The notes under the pieces were generated by a model. That model was not told where the DNA came from. It was given only the letters and a program-made list of their open reading frames with translations, and did no database searches. From an uncultured Pelagibacteraceae bacterium (GTDB lineage: Bacteria > Pseudomonadota > Alphaproteobacteria > Pelagibacterales > Pelagibacteraceae): DNA of 64,000 bases. Below, piece by piece: positions 18,639 through 27,203 of the stretch (its first letter is position 1; the number at the start of each line of letters is the position of its first letter). The stretch lies in NCBI GenBank assembly GCA_902598485.1, contig CACKBU010000001.1, positions 62,001 through 126,000 on the forward strand. The letters are read 5' to 3'. The translations under genes and the position numbers were made by a program.

Positions 18639-19972
18639 ACTATTGGGTCTTTATCTAACCAACTTACATTAAAATCTGAATTTATAAATTTTTTATGATT
18701 AAGTAACTTTTTATGTAGAGGTATTGTTGTAGTTATTCCCTCAATAACAAATTCATCTAGCGATCTATTCATTCTTTGAATTGCTTCTATTCGGTTTCTT
18801 CCGTGACAAATTAATTTACAAACCATACTGTCGTAATAAGGTGTTACCTTATATCCTTGAAATATTGCACCATCTACTCTTGTTCTAAAACCAGATGGTT
18901 GATGACACATAGTAATAACTCCAGGAGAAGGCTGAAAGTTTTTACTCGCATCTTCAGCATTAATTCTACATTCGATTGCATGTCCTCTAGGATTTATATC
19001 ACTTTGTTTTAAAGCTGTTTCTTCTGAAAAAGCAATCCAAATTTGCTCTTTAATTATATCAATACCAGTTACCATCTCGGTTACAGGATGTTCAACTTGA
19101 ACTCTTGTATTCATCTCAAGGAAATAAAATTTCCCATCTTCATATATAAATTCAACAGTCCCAGCTCCCATATAACCTATTTTTGCAACCATTTTAACTG
19201 TTCTTTCAAATAAATCTTTTCTTATTTCATCATTCAAAACTGGACTTGGTGTTTCTTCTATTAATTTTTGATGTCTTCTTTGAACCGAACAATCTCTTTC
19301 GTGTAGGTGAACTGCTCTATTCTTTCCAGCTAATATTTGAACTTCAATATGCCTTGGATTTTGAAAAAATTTTTCGATATAAACTTCATCATTACCAAAG
19401 TATTTTCGTGCTTCTGATTTTGCAGTTGAAAACAACGTTTCAAATTCTTCTTCTTTATAAACTATTTTCATACCTTTACCTCCACCTCCACCTGAGGCTT
19501 TGATTAAGACAGGAAAACCAATTTTTTTACATAGTTCTTTTGCTTCAGAAACATCTTTTACTCCTCCCTCAGAGCCCTCTATAACAGGCAATCCATTTTC
19601 TTTAGCTATTCTTTTTGCTTGGATTTTATCACCCATCATTTCAATATGTTTTGATGAAGCTCCTATAAAATTAATTTTATTCTCTTCTAAAATTCTTGCA
19701 AAATTCGCATTTTCCGAAAGAAAACCATAGCCAGGATGAACAGCATCAGCATTTGTAAGTTCTATTGCTGACATTAGTGCTGGAATATTTAAATAACTAT
19801 TTGCAGGTTGATGAGAACCAATACACACACTTTCGTCAGCCATTCTTACATGCATACTTTCTTTATCTACATCTGAATGAACAGCTACTGTAGATATTCC
19901 CCATTCTTTACACGCTCTAATAATTCTAACCGCAATTTCCCCACGGTTTGCAATTAAAATTTTTTTAAACAT
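18635..19972 (-). CDS. accC: Acetyl-CoA carboxylase, biotin carboxylase subunit
   Basis: ATP-dependent carboxylation of biotin on AccB, committing carbon to fatty acids. The 445-residue ATP-grasp enzyme shows the N-terminal ANRGEIAVRIIRA, the GGGGKGMK loop and the EMNTRVQVEHPVTE active-site motif. It is downstream of accB by 3 nt and of aroQ, forming aroQ-accB-accC. Length is normal. Confidence 0.97.
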   Translation of the reverse strand: MFKKILIANRGEIAVRIIRACKEWGISTVAVHSDVDKESMHVRMADESVCIGSHQPANSYLNIPALMSAIELTNADAVHPGYGFLSENANFARILEENKINFIGASSKHIEMMGDKIQAKRIAKENGLPVIEGSEGGVKDVSEAKELCKKIGFPVLIKASGGGGGKGMKIVYKEEEFETLFSTAKSEARKYFGNDEVYIEKFFQNPRHIEVQILAGKNRAVHLHERDCSVQRRHQKLIEETPSPVLNDEIRKDLFERTVKMVAKIGYMGAGTVEFIYEDGKFYFLEMNTRVQVEHPVTEMVTGIDIIKEQIWIAFSEETALKQSDINPRGHAIECRINAEDASKNFQPSPGVITMCHQPSGFRTRVDGAIFQGYKVTPYYDSMVCKLICHGRNRIEAIQRMNRSLDEFVIEGITTTIPLHKKLLNHKKFINSDFNVSWLDKDPIV

Positions 19973-19975
19973 TAT

Positions 19976-20410
19976 TTATTCAAGGATAATAATAGTTTGA
20001 CCAAATTCTACGGGCTGACCATCTTCAACACAAATTTCTTTCACTACACCATCTGCTGTTGAAGGAACATGGTTCATTGTTTTCATTGCCTCAACAATCA
20101 TTATTGTATCACCTTTTTTAATCTTTTTACCAATCTCAACAAACTTTTTAGCACCAGGTTCTGGAGCATGATAGGCTGTTCCAATTATAGGTGAGGTAAT
20201 TTCAGTTCCTGATTTAATATTTTGAGTTTGAGATGGCGGCGAACCTGTTACGGGTGTTGAGGGCGAAATAACTTGTGGCTGGTTAGTAATTGAGACATTA
20301 TTTTTTGATACTTTAATTTTTGTATCTTTTTCAGTTATCTCTATTTCAGTAAGATTAAATTCTTTTAAATAATCACTTAATTCTTTAATTATTTTTTTAT
20401 CTATTTTCAT
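19976..20410 (-). CDS. accB: Acetyl-CoA carboxylase biotin carboxyl carrier protein
   Basis: Carries biotin between the carboxylase and carboxyltransferase. The 144-residue protein has an N-terminal helical region, a Pro/Ser/Thr/Gln-rich linker (about 44-66) and a biotinyl domain with EAMKTMNHV, the biotinylated Lys at 110. The start overlaps aroQ by 14 nt and accC follows. The EAMKT form (Thr after Lys) departs from the classic EAMKM but is acceptable in this family. Confidence 0.96.
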   Translation of the reverse strand: MKIDKKIIKELSDYLKEFNLTEIEITEKDTKIKVSKNNVSITNQPQVISPSTPVTGSPPSQTQNIKSGTEITSPIIGTAYHAPEPGAKKFVEIGKKIKKGDTIMIVEAMKTMNHVPSTADGVVKEICVEDGQPVEFGQTIIILE

Positions 20411-20846
20411 TTTGCAAAGACTTTTGTAATGAAATTATGGCCAAAATATATCCTTCGGCACCTAATCCAAAAATTCCTCCAGTTACTACACCACTTATAA
20501 GTGATTTATGTCTAAATTCTTCTCTTTTATAAATATTAGATAAATGTATCTCAATTATTGGTTTTTTAAATAAATCTAGGGCATCTCTTATAGCCACAGA
20601 AGTATGAGTAAATGCAGCGGCATTTATAATCATACCATCAAAATTTTTCCTAGCATCTTGAATTATATTAACAAGCTCTCCTTCAACATTAGATTGGGCA
20701 AATTCAACATGAATACCAATTTCCTGTGCTTTTTGAGAACAATTTTTTTTAAGCTGTTCAAACGTAGTTGATCCATATTGTGATTGTTCTCTTTCCCCTA
20801 ATAGATTAAGATTTGGACCATTAATAATAATTATTTTATTATTCAT
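20397..20846 (-). CDS. aroQ: Type II 3-dehydroquinate dehydratase
   Basis: Third step of the shikimate pathway. The 149-residue protein has the N-terminal INGPNLNLLG and the catalytic Tyr loop (REQSQYGS), IINAAAFTHTSVAIRDAL and EIHLSNIYKREEFRHKS motifs of type II dehydroquinases. It heads aroQ-accB-accC. Its ATG is only 16 nt from the divergent thiS ATG. Confidence 0.96.
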   Translation of the reverse strand: MNNKIIIINGPNLNLLGEREQSQYGSTTFEQLKKNCSQKAQEIGIHVEFAQSNVEGELVNIIQDARKNFDGMIINAAAFTHTSVAIRDALDLFKKPIIEIHLSNIYKREEFRHKSLISGVVTGGIFGLGAEGYILAIISLQKSLQNENR

Positions 20847-20862
20847 TCAGCATTTATATACG

Positions 20863-21081
20863 ATGAAAAAAATAAAAAAAATAAAAATTAAAATAAATGG
20901 AAAAATCAAATCTATAAATCAAGATTCCAACCTCTCTTTAGTGTTAAAAAATCTCAAAATTCCATTAAATAAAGTAGCTATTGAGCTTAATGAAGAAATA
21001 ATAGATAAAAAAAAAATAAGTAAAATAAAATTAAATAAAAATGATAAAATTGAAATAGTTCATTTTATTGGAGGTGGTTAA
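20863..21081 (+). CDS. thiS: Thiamine biosynthesis sulfur carrier ThiS
   Basis: A 72-residue ubiquitin-fold protein whose C-terminal glycine carries sulfur as thiocarboxylate for thiazole synthesis. The end reads VHFIGGG, matching the required Gly-Gly terminus. It is coupled to thiG. The 16-nt gap to divergent aroQ leaves no room for a TPP riboswitch between the genes. The codons of the terminal glycines double as the ribosome binding site for thiG (see the 21070-21085 entry). Confidence 0.92.
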   Translation: MKKIKKIKIKINGKIKSINQDSNLSLVLKNLKIPLNKVAIELNEEIIDKKKISKIKLNKNDKIEIVHFIGGG

Positions 21082-21085
21082 TTTG
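21070..21085 (+). promoter_or_regulatory. thiG ribosome binding site formed by the thiS Gly-Gly codons
   Basis: The thiS 3' codons GGA GGT GGT TAA contain GGAGGTGG (21070-21077), a strong Shine-Dalgarno sequence. A TTG follows at 21083, about six nt after the purine run and one nt after the thiS stop. This spacing supports TTG at 21083 as the thiG start rather than the upstream in-frame TTG at 21068. Confidence 0.6.
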
Positions 21086-21856
21086 AAAAAAGATAGTCTG
21101 ATAATTGCGAATAAGAAATTTAATTCCAGATTAATTGTTGGAACAGGAAAATATAAAAGTATGTCTGAGTGCGCAAAAGCAATTAAACTTTCTGGAGCAG
21201 AAATCGTGACAGTTGCTGTAAGAAGGGTTAATATTTCAGATAAAAATAAGCCTTTGCTTATGGATTATATTGATCCAAAAAAAATCACATATTTACCTAA
21301 TACTGCTGGATGTTTTAATTCAAAAGAAGCCTTGAGAACTTTGAGATTAGCTAGAGAAATAGGTGGTTGGAAATTAGTCAAATTAGAAGTTTTAGGAGAT
21401 AAAAAAAATTTATTTCCTGACATGATAGAAACTTTAAAATCAACTGAAGTTTTAGCTAAAGAAGGTTTTAAGGTTATGGTTTATTGCAATGATGATCCTT
21501 TAATGGCTAAACGTCTAGAAAATTCAGGTGCTGACGCAATTATGCCTCTAGCAGCACCAATTGGATCAGGATTAGGCATTCAAAACAAAATCAATATTCA
21601 AATAATTAGAAATCAAACCAAACTTCCATTAATTATTGATGCTGGTTTGGGTCAAGCTTCAGATGCTACAATTGCAATGGAATTAGGATGTGATGGAGTG
21701 CTTGTTAACACTGCTATAGCAAAAGCAAAAAAACCATTTGAAATGGCGCTTGCTTTTAAAAATGCTGTTATCGCTGGTAGACAATCCTACAAGTCTGGAA
21801 GAATAGATAAAATTTTAATGGGTAATCCATCCTCACCATCAAAAGGAATTATTTAG
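21083..21856 (+). CDS. thiG: Thiazole synthase ThiG (TTG start)
   Basis: Condenses DXP, ThiS-thiocarboxylate and dehydroglycine (or glycine imine) into the thiazole phosphate of thiamine. The 257-residue TIM barrel begins with SLIIANKKFNSRLIVGTGKY and contains the active-site Lys region LVKLEVLG and the phosphate loops PLAAPIGSG and DAGLG. I chose TTG at 21083 because of its Shine-Dalgarno spacing; a longer TTG start at 21068 is possible. Only thiS and thiG are here, so thiamine synthesis depends on genes elsewhere. The end overlaps rng by 8 nt. Confidence 0.94.
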   Translation: MKKDSLIIANKKFNSRLIVGTGKYKSMSECAKAIKLSGAEIVTVAVRRVNISDKNKPLLMDYIDPKKITYLPNTAGCFNSKEALRTLRLAREIGGWKLVKLEVLGDKKNLFPDMIETLKSTEVLAKEGFKVMVYCNDDPLMAKRLENSGADAIMPLAAPIGSGLGIQNKINIQIIRNQTKLPLIIDAGLGQASDATIAMELGCDGVLVNTAIAKAKKPFEMALAFKNAVIAGRQSYKSGRIDKILMGNPSSPSKGII

Positions 21857-23666
21857 TCTTTTTATAATACCTTTTTTTTTTATATTTTTTTTTATTAATT
21901 TTTATATTTTCTTTTTTTTCTGAAAATTTATCTTCTTTATTCTGTGTTTCTAAATTTTTTAATTTTTCATAATATTCTATTAGCTCTATAGTTTTTTTTG
22001 ATTTATTTTTTATGTCGATAATGTATTCAGGTATAATTAAAGAATTATCGCTAATAATATCTATTTTCATTTTATTTTTTTTCTCAAAATAAGTTAAGTC
22101 ATTAACAAAATTTTCTTTAAGGAAATCTGAAATTTTTTTACAAACTTTTAATTCAACAAATTTACCTTTATTAATTACAGCTTTTAACTCAACAACTTTT
22201 AAAAGCTTTTGAGCAAAAGACTCATCTGTTAATGTAACTTTCCATTTTATTGCACTTTCCCTCAGTCTTTGTCTTGACATCTCCAGAAGACCAAAATTAC
22301 TTATTCTTCCAATTTGAATTCTAGCTCTGTCTGATCTGCATTTTTCTTTAAGTTTTCTTTCTACTAACTTCCTATTTCCATAACTTAGCATATCAATAAA
22401 ATCTATAATGATTAAACCAGACAAATCTCTTATCTTTATTTGTCTTGCAATTTCTTCTGCAGCTTCAATATTCGTATCTAGAGCAGTGCTTTCAACATTT
22501 TTTCCTTTAATTGAACTTCCAGAATTTATATCTATAGAAACTAAAGCCTCTGTCGGATTAATAACTAAATATCCTCCTGACTTAAGTTTAATTTGAGGAT
22601 CAAATATTTGATTTAACTTTTGTTCGATATTTTCTTGAATAAATAGTGGAATTTTTCCTCTATATTTTTTTACTTTTCTGACATTTGATGGCATCATTGT
22701 TTTCATGAATGATTGAGCTTTTTTATAACCCTCGTTACCTTCTACAACTACATTTTGGGTATTTTCGTCAAACATATCTCTTAATGTTCTTTTTATTATT
22801 TCACTTTCTTGATGTATTAAAGAAGGAGCAATAGAGTTTATTGCATTTTCTTTTATTTGACTCCAAGAATTAACCAAGGTTGTTAAATCGTTATTTATTT
22901 CATTTTTCGTTTTATTGCTTCCAGCAGTTCTGACAATTAATCCCATCTCTTTAGGTATTTCAATTTCATTTAAAATTGATCTTATTTTTTTTCTATCAGT
23001 AGGATTAAATATTTTTCTTGATATACCTCCTCCTTTAGGAGTGTTTGGCATTAAGACTATATACTTACCAGCAATAGAAATGAAAGTGCTTAAAGCTGCA
23101 CCTTTTTGACCTCTCTCGTCTTTAATAACTTGTACAAGAATTACTTGGTTAGGTTTAATTACTTCCTGAATTTTATATCTTTTAAATTTAAATCTATAGT
23201 CTTTCTTTTTTTCTTTTCCATAATCTAAATTTTCTTTTTCAGTAATATTTTCTTTATTATTTGTATCTTCTTCTATTTGATCTTCTGATATTTTTTCTAG
23301 AGGATCATCAATTTCTAGTTTTCCTTCAGCAATATTTTCCTCTTCTTTAGCCTCAACTTCTCTTGAAAGTTCTTCTCTAGCTTTTTCCTCCTCTTCTTTA
23401 ATTCTTTCTAAATCTGCTTTTGGTATCTGATAATAATCCGATTGAATGTCATTAAAAGACAAAAACCCATGCCTCTCTCTTCCAAAATCAACAAAGGCTG
23501 CTTGCAAAGAGGGTTCAATTCTACTTACTTTGCCTAAATAAATATTATTTTTAATTAAGTTATTTTTTAAACCTTCGTACTCGTAATCTTCAATATTTTC
23601 ACCTGATTTAAGAACAACTCTAGTTTCGTTAGGATGCGAAGCATCGATATATAAATTTTTTTCCAT
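21849..23666 (-). CDS. rng: Ribonuclease E/G family endoribonuclease, short and lacking the Zn-link cysteines
   Basis: Endonuclease for mRNA decay and rRNA processing. The 605-residue protein has an S1 domain (about 38-190) interrupted by a very acidic Glu-rich insertion (about 84-158), then the catalytic DNase I-like region with SIDINSGS (Asp379) and IDFIDM (about 422-425), followed by MSRQRLRES. The CPxC Zn-link pair expected right after MSRQR is absent. There is no long degradosome scaffold, only a lysine-rich tail. It resembles an alphaproteobacterial RNase E cut down to RNase G size; rne would be an equally fair symbol. Confidence 0.88.
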   Translation of the reverse strand: MEKNLYIDASHPNETRVVLKSGENIEDYEYEGLKNNLIKNNIYLGKVSRIEPSLQAAFVDFGRERHGFLSFNDIQSDYYQIPKADLERIKEEEEKAREELSREVEAKEEENIAEGKLEIDDPLEKISEDQIEEDTNNKENITEKENLDYGKEKKKDYRFKFKRYKIQEVIKPNQVILVQVIKDERGQKGAALSTFISIAGKYIVLMPNTPKGGGISRKIFNPTDRKKIRSILNEIEIPKEMGLIVRTAGSNKTKNEINNDLTTLVNSWSQIKENAINSIAPSLIHQESEIIKRTLRDMFDENTQNVVVEGNEGYKKAQSFMKTMMPSNVRKVKKYRGKIPLFIQENIEQKLNQIFDPQIKLKSGGYLVINPTEALVSIDINSGSSIKGKNVESTALDTNIEAAEEIARQIKIRDLSGLIIIDFIDMLSYGNRKLVERKLKEKCRSDRARIQIGRISNFGLLEMSRQRLRESAIKWKVTLTDESFAQKLLKVVELKAVINKGKFVELKVCKKISDFLKENFVNDLTYFEKKNKMKIDIISDNSLIIPEYIIDIKNKSKKTIELIEYYEKLKNLETQNKEDKFSEKKENIKINKKKYKKKRYYKKTK

Positions 23667-23728
23667 AATTTTGTGAATGTTAATTTCATTAGTAAATTAG
23701 TTTTTAAAATTTTGTTTAATTTCTTGCC

Positions 23729-23756
23729 ATATCTTTAACAAATTCCAAGATATAAT
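23729..23756 (+). promoter_or_regulatory. Candidate mrcA promoter with a perfect inverted repeat
   Basis: ATATCTT at 23729-23735 and AAGATAT at 23747-23753 form a perfect 7-bp inverted repeat with an 11-nt spacer. The right arm overlaps a consensus -10 box, TATAAT, at 23751-23756. The mrcA ATG is nine nt after the -10 box and has no Shine-Dalgarno sequence, so the transcript could be leaderless or nearly so. A TTGCCA at 23725 is too far away for an ideal -35. This is inference from sequence only. Confidence 0.4.
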
Positions 23757-23765
23757 GAAATTAAA

Positions 23766-26102
23766 ATGAATAAATTTTTTAGAAATATCCTTATTTTAAT
23801 TACTTCTTTTATTCTATTATCAGCAATTTCGATAATAAGTGTTTTATGGACTTATTCTAATGATTTACCAGATTATAAATTTCTTAAAAGTTACAAACCT
23901 CCTGTCTCGAGTAAAGTTTACTCTGGTAATGGCGAATTGGTAGCAGATTTTTCACAGGAAAAAAGAGTATTTGTTCCATTTAATTCAATTCCAAAAAATG
24001 TAATTAATGCATTTTTATCTGCTGAAGATAAAAATTTTTTTAAACATCCAGGTGTTGATGCTAAAGGAGTTATTAGAGCTGTAATAAATAATATTTCAAA
24101 TATTTTATCATCTAAAAGGTTAGAGGGAGCATCTACTATTACTCAACAGGTAGCAAAAAACTTTTTACTAACGAATGAAGTAAGTTTAAATAGAAAAATT
24201 AAGGAAGCAATTCTAGCTTTTAGAATAGAGAGAGCTTTATCTAAAGAAAGAATTATAGAACTCTATCTAAACCAAATTTATCTTGGAAGTGGAGCATATG
24301 GAGTAGCTGCTGCAAGCTTAGAATATTTTGATAAATCTATTAAAGATTTAAATTACTCAGAAGCCGCTTTATTAGCAGCTTTGCCAAAAGCACCCAGTAG
24401 ATATAATCCTTATAGAAATCCAGATATAGCAAAATTTAGAAGAAATTTAGTTTTAAAAAATTTGTTAGATAATAATTATTTAACCTCAGAATGGTATGAA
24501 AAACTTACAAAAGAGGAAATAATTTTAAAAAAAAATAAAAAAATTTATTTAGAAGATGCTCAATATTTTATTGAAGATGTGAGAAAGAGCGTAATTGAAA
24601 CTTTAAGCTATGACAAAGTTTACAAACAAGGTTTTAATATCAATACTCCAATAGATTTGAATTTACAAACAATTGCAACAAAATCGCTTAGAGATGGATT
24701 AATAGCATATGATAAAAGAAAGGGATGGAGAGGACCACTTACTAACAAGATTTATAATTCAAAATGGAAAAAAGATTTAGAAAAGTATAAATTAGAAAAT
24801 TCAATTAATTGGAAATTAGCAATAGTCAAAAAGATAAATAAATTTTCTGCAGAAATAGAAACAGAAGATAACATTGAAGGTGTTATTGAATATCAGAGTA
24901 TTTCTTGGACAAAAAAAGAATTTAATAAATTATTAAAACCTGGTGATATTATTTATGTTAAAAATCTTAAGGAAAATATTTTTAACTTACAACAATTACC
25001 AAGGGTGAATGGTGGAATTGTTGTGATGGATCCATTTACTGGAAGAGTTTTAGCACTAAGTGGTGGTTTTAGTTTTAAACAAAGTGAATTTAATAGAGCA
25101 ACTCAAGCTAAAAGACAACCTGGGTCAGCTTTTAAACCATTTGTTTATGCATTAGCCTTAGAGAATAATTTTACACCAACTTCATTAGTTCTAGATGCAC
25201 CATTGGTTTTAGACCAAGGAGATGATTTAAAAATGTGGAAACCAGAAAATTATGGAAAAAAATTTTATGGGCCGTCGACTTTAAGGGTTGGTTTGGAGAA
25301 ATCTAGAAATTTAATGACAGTAAGAATAGCCCAAAATCTTGGTGTAGAGAAAATAGTTGATTTTTCAAAAGCATTAAAAATTTATGATAATCCAGAAGAA
25401 CTTTTATCCATATCTTTGGGATCTGCTGAAACAACTTTATTAAAACTTACGTCTGCTTATTCAGTTTTTGTTAATGGAGGTAAACTTGTTGAACCAATAC
25501 TTATAGATAGAATTCAGGACGGTGAGGGAAATACTATTTTTAATAATGATAAAAGAAAATGTATTAATTGTGATAAAATTTCTTATTTTACCAATGATTA
25601 TCCAGAGATTAAAAATAACTATACGCAAATTTTTTCTCCAGAAACAGCTTTTCAAATGACATCAATTTTAGAAGGAGTTGTTCAAAGAGGTACAGCTAAA
25701 AAACTAAAAGACTTAAATTTAAATATTGCAGGCAAAACTGGAACAACAAATAAAAATACAGATACTTGGTTTATAGGTTTTACCTCAAATGTTCTAGTTG
25801 GTGTTTATGTTGGTTCAGATAACCCAACTCCACTAGGAAAATATGAAACAGGATCTAAAACGGCTTTACCAATATTCAAAAGTTTTATAAGTGATTCTAT
25901 TAACAAAAATGATGCAAGACCATTTAAGGCTGCTAAAGGCACAGTGATGATGGTTGTTGACCCTTTAACAGGTCAAAAAGCAAAATTTAACTCAAAGAAT
26001 ACTATTATTGAGGTTTTTAAAAAAGAAAATGTGGTTGATGGAAAAGTACTTTATACAAATTCAGATAGATTAGATTCAAATAATATATTAAAGTTTTACT
26101 AA
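23766..26102 (+). CDS. mrcA: Penicillin-binding protein 1A (bifunctional transglycosylase/transpeptidase)
   Basis: Polymerizes and cross-links peptidoglycan on the periplasmic face of the inner membrane. The 778-residue class A PBP has an N-terminal membrane anchor (about 8-30), a GT51 transglycosylase domain with AEDKNFFKHPG (about 86-95) and GASTITQQVAKN, and a transpeptidase domain with SAFK (Ser at about 454) and KTGTT (about 657). An OB-like insertion lies between. Its TAA overlaps the prfB ATG by one nt. It is divergent from rng with a 99-nt spacer. Confidence 0.95.
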   Translation: MNKFFRNILILITSFILLSAISIISVLWTYSNDLPDYKFLKSYKPPVSSKVYSGNGELVADFSQEKRVFVPFNSIPKNVINAFLSAEDKNFFKHPGVDAKGVIRAVINNISNILSSKRLEGASTITQQVAKNFLLTNEVSLNRKIKEAILAFRIERALSKERIIELYLNQIYLGSGAYGVAAASLEYFDKSIKDLNYSEAALLAALPKAPSRYNPYRNPDIAKFRRNLVLKNLLDNNYLTSEWYEKLTKEEIILKKNKKIYLEDAQYFIEDVRKSVIETLSYDKVYKQGFNINTPIDLNLQTIATKSLRDGLIAYDKRKGWRGPLTNKIYNSKWKKDLEKYKLENSINWKLAIVKKINKFSAEIETEDNIEGVIEYQSISWTKKEFNKLLKPGDIIYVKNLKENIFNLQQLPRVNGGIVVMDPFTGRVLALSGGFSFKQSEFNRATQAKRQPGSAFKPFVYALALENNFTPTSLVLDAPLVLDQGDDLKMWKPENYGKKFYGPSTLRVGLEKSRNLMTVRIAQNLGVEKIVDFSKALKIYDNPEELLSISLGSAETTLLKLTSAYSVFVNGGKLVEPILIDRIQDGEGNTIFNNDKRKCINCDKISYFTNDYPEIKNNYTQIFSPETAFQMTSILEGVVQRGTAKKLKDLNLNIAGKTGTTNKNTDTWFIGFTSNVLVGVYVGSDNPTPLGKYETGSKTALPIFKSFISDSINKNDARPFKAAKGTVMMVVDPLTGQKAKFNSKNTIIEVFKKENVVDGKVLYTNSDRLDSNNILKFY

Positions 26103-27203
26103 TGGATAATAATTATCAAAATTTAAAAGAAGAGATTGAAAAGATAAATCAAAAAATACAGGAGTATCTTTGAAAAAAACAATATCCATTCTAAACTGCA
26201 ATCTTTAAATTCACAAATGCTAAGTGCCGATTTTTGGCAAGATAAAAATAATTCTCAAAGAGTAATCAAAGAAAAGAAATTTTATGAAGATTTAACTAAT
26301 TCTTTAAATAATAATGTTGAAAAACTTAAAGATTTAGATGATTTGGGTAAACTGGCGTATGAAGAAGAGAATTTAGAAGTTCAAAAAGAAGTTCTTCAAA
26401 ATATTAAAGACTTAAGAAGTGAAGTTAAAAAAAATGAAATTAAATGTTTTTTATCTAATGAAGCAGACCCTTTAAATTGTTATATAGAAATACATGCTGG
26501 TGCTGGAGGCACAGAAAGTCAAGATTGGGCTGATATGTTAAGAAGAATGTATTTAAAATGGTCTGATAAAAAAAATTTTAAATCAAGTTTGATTAGCGAA
26601 CATAGAGGTGACGAGGCTGGAATAAAGTCTGCAACAATTAAAATAGATGGTGACTATGTTTTTGGATGGTTAAAAAAAGAGTCAGGAATACATAGATTAG
26701 TTAGGATATCTCCATTTGACTCTGGAGCAAGAAGGCACACAAGTTTTGCAAGTGTTTGGATTTATCCAGTTGTAGATGAAAATATAAATATAGAAATTTT
26801 AGAAAAAGATTTAAGAATAGACACCTATCGTTCAAGTGGAGCAGGTGGCCAGCATGTTAATACTACTGATAGCGCAGTTAGAATAACACACATTCCTTCA
26901 AAAATTGTTGTTCAATGTCAAAATGAAAGATCTCAACATAAAAATAAAGAAACATGCATGAATATGTTGAAAGCAAGGTTATATGATTATGAAATCAAAA
27001 AAAGAGAGGAAGAAAATCAAAATGTTGAAAGTTCTAAATCTGAAATAGGGTGGGGGCATCAAATTAGATCTTATGTTCTTCAACCTTACAGACTTGTAAA
27101 AGATAATAGAACTAGTTTTGAAAGCACTAGTCCTGACAAAGTATTAGATGGTGATATTGATGAGTTTTTGGAACAATCGCTTTATAAATTAAATGAAAAA
27201 TAA
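26102..27203 (+). CDS. prfB: Peptide chain release factor 2 with programmed +1 frameshift
   Basis: Recognizes UAA and UGA stop codons. The gene is read as 26102-26170 joined to 26172-27203 (366 aa): the first 23 codons end at CTT followed by an in-frame TGA at 26171, and a +1 slip restores the frame. The downstream part has the GGQ loop (SGAGGQHVN) and the RF2 anticodon-like region (SPFDSGARRHTSF). Reading only the second frame from the ATG at 26217 would lose the N-terminal helix. Length is normal for RF2. Confidence 0.95.
26161..26173 (+). promoter_or_regulatory. prfB programmed frameshift site
   Basis: The sequence AGGAG TAT CTT TGA (SD-like AGGAG at 26160-26164, slippery CTT at 26168-26170, TGA at 26171-26173) matches the conserved prfB autoregulatory site. 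Low RF2 slows termination at UGA, letting the ribosome, pulled by the internal Shine-Dalgarno sequence, slip +1 to make more RF2. The spacing from AGGAG to CTT matches the E. coli arrangement. Confidence 0.93.

Noticed and set aside
20847-20862. Possible TPP riboswitch upstream of thiS
   Set aside because: Only 16 nt separate the divergent aroQ and thiS starts, too short for any riboswitch.
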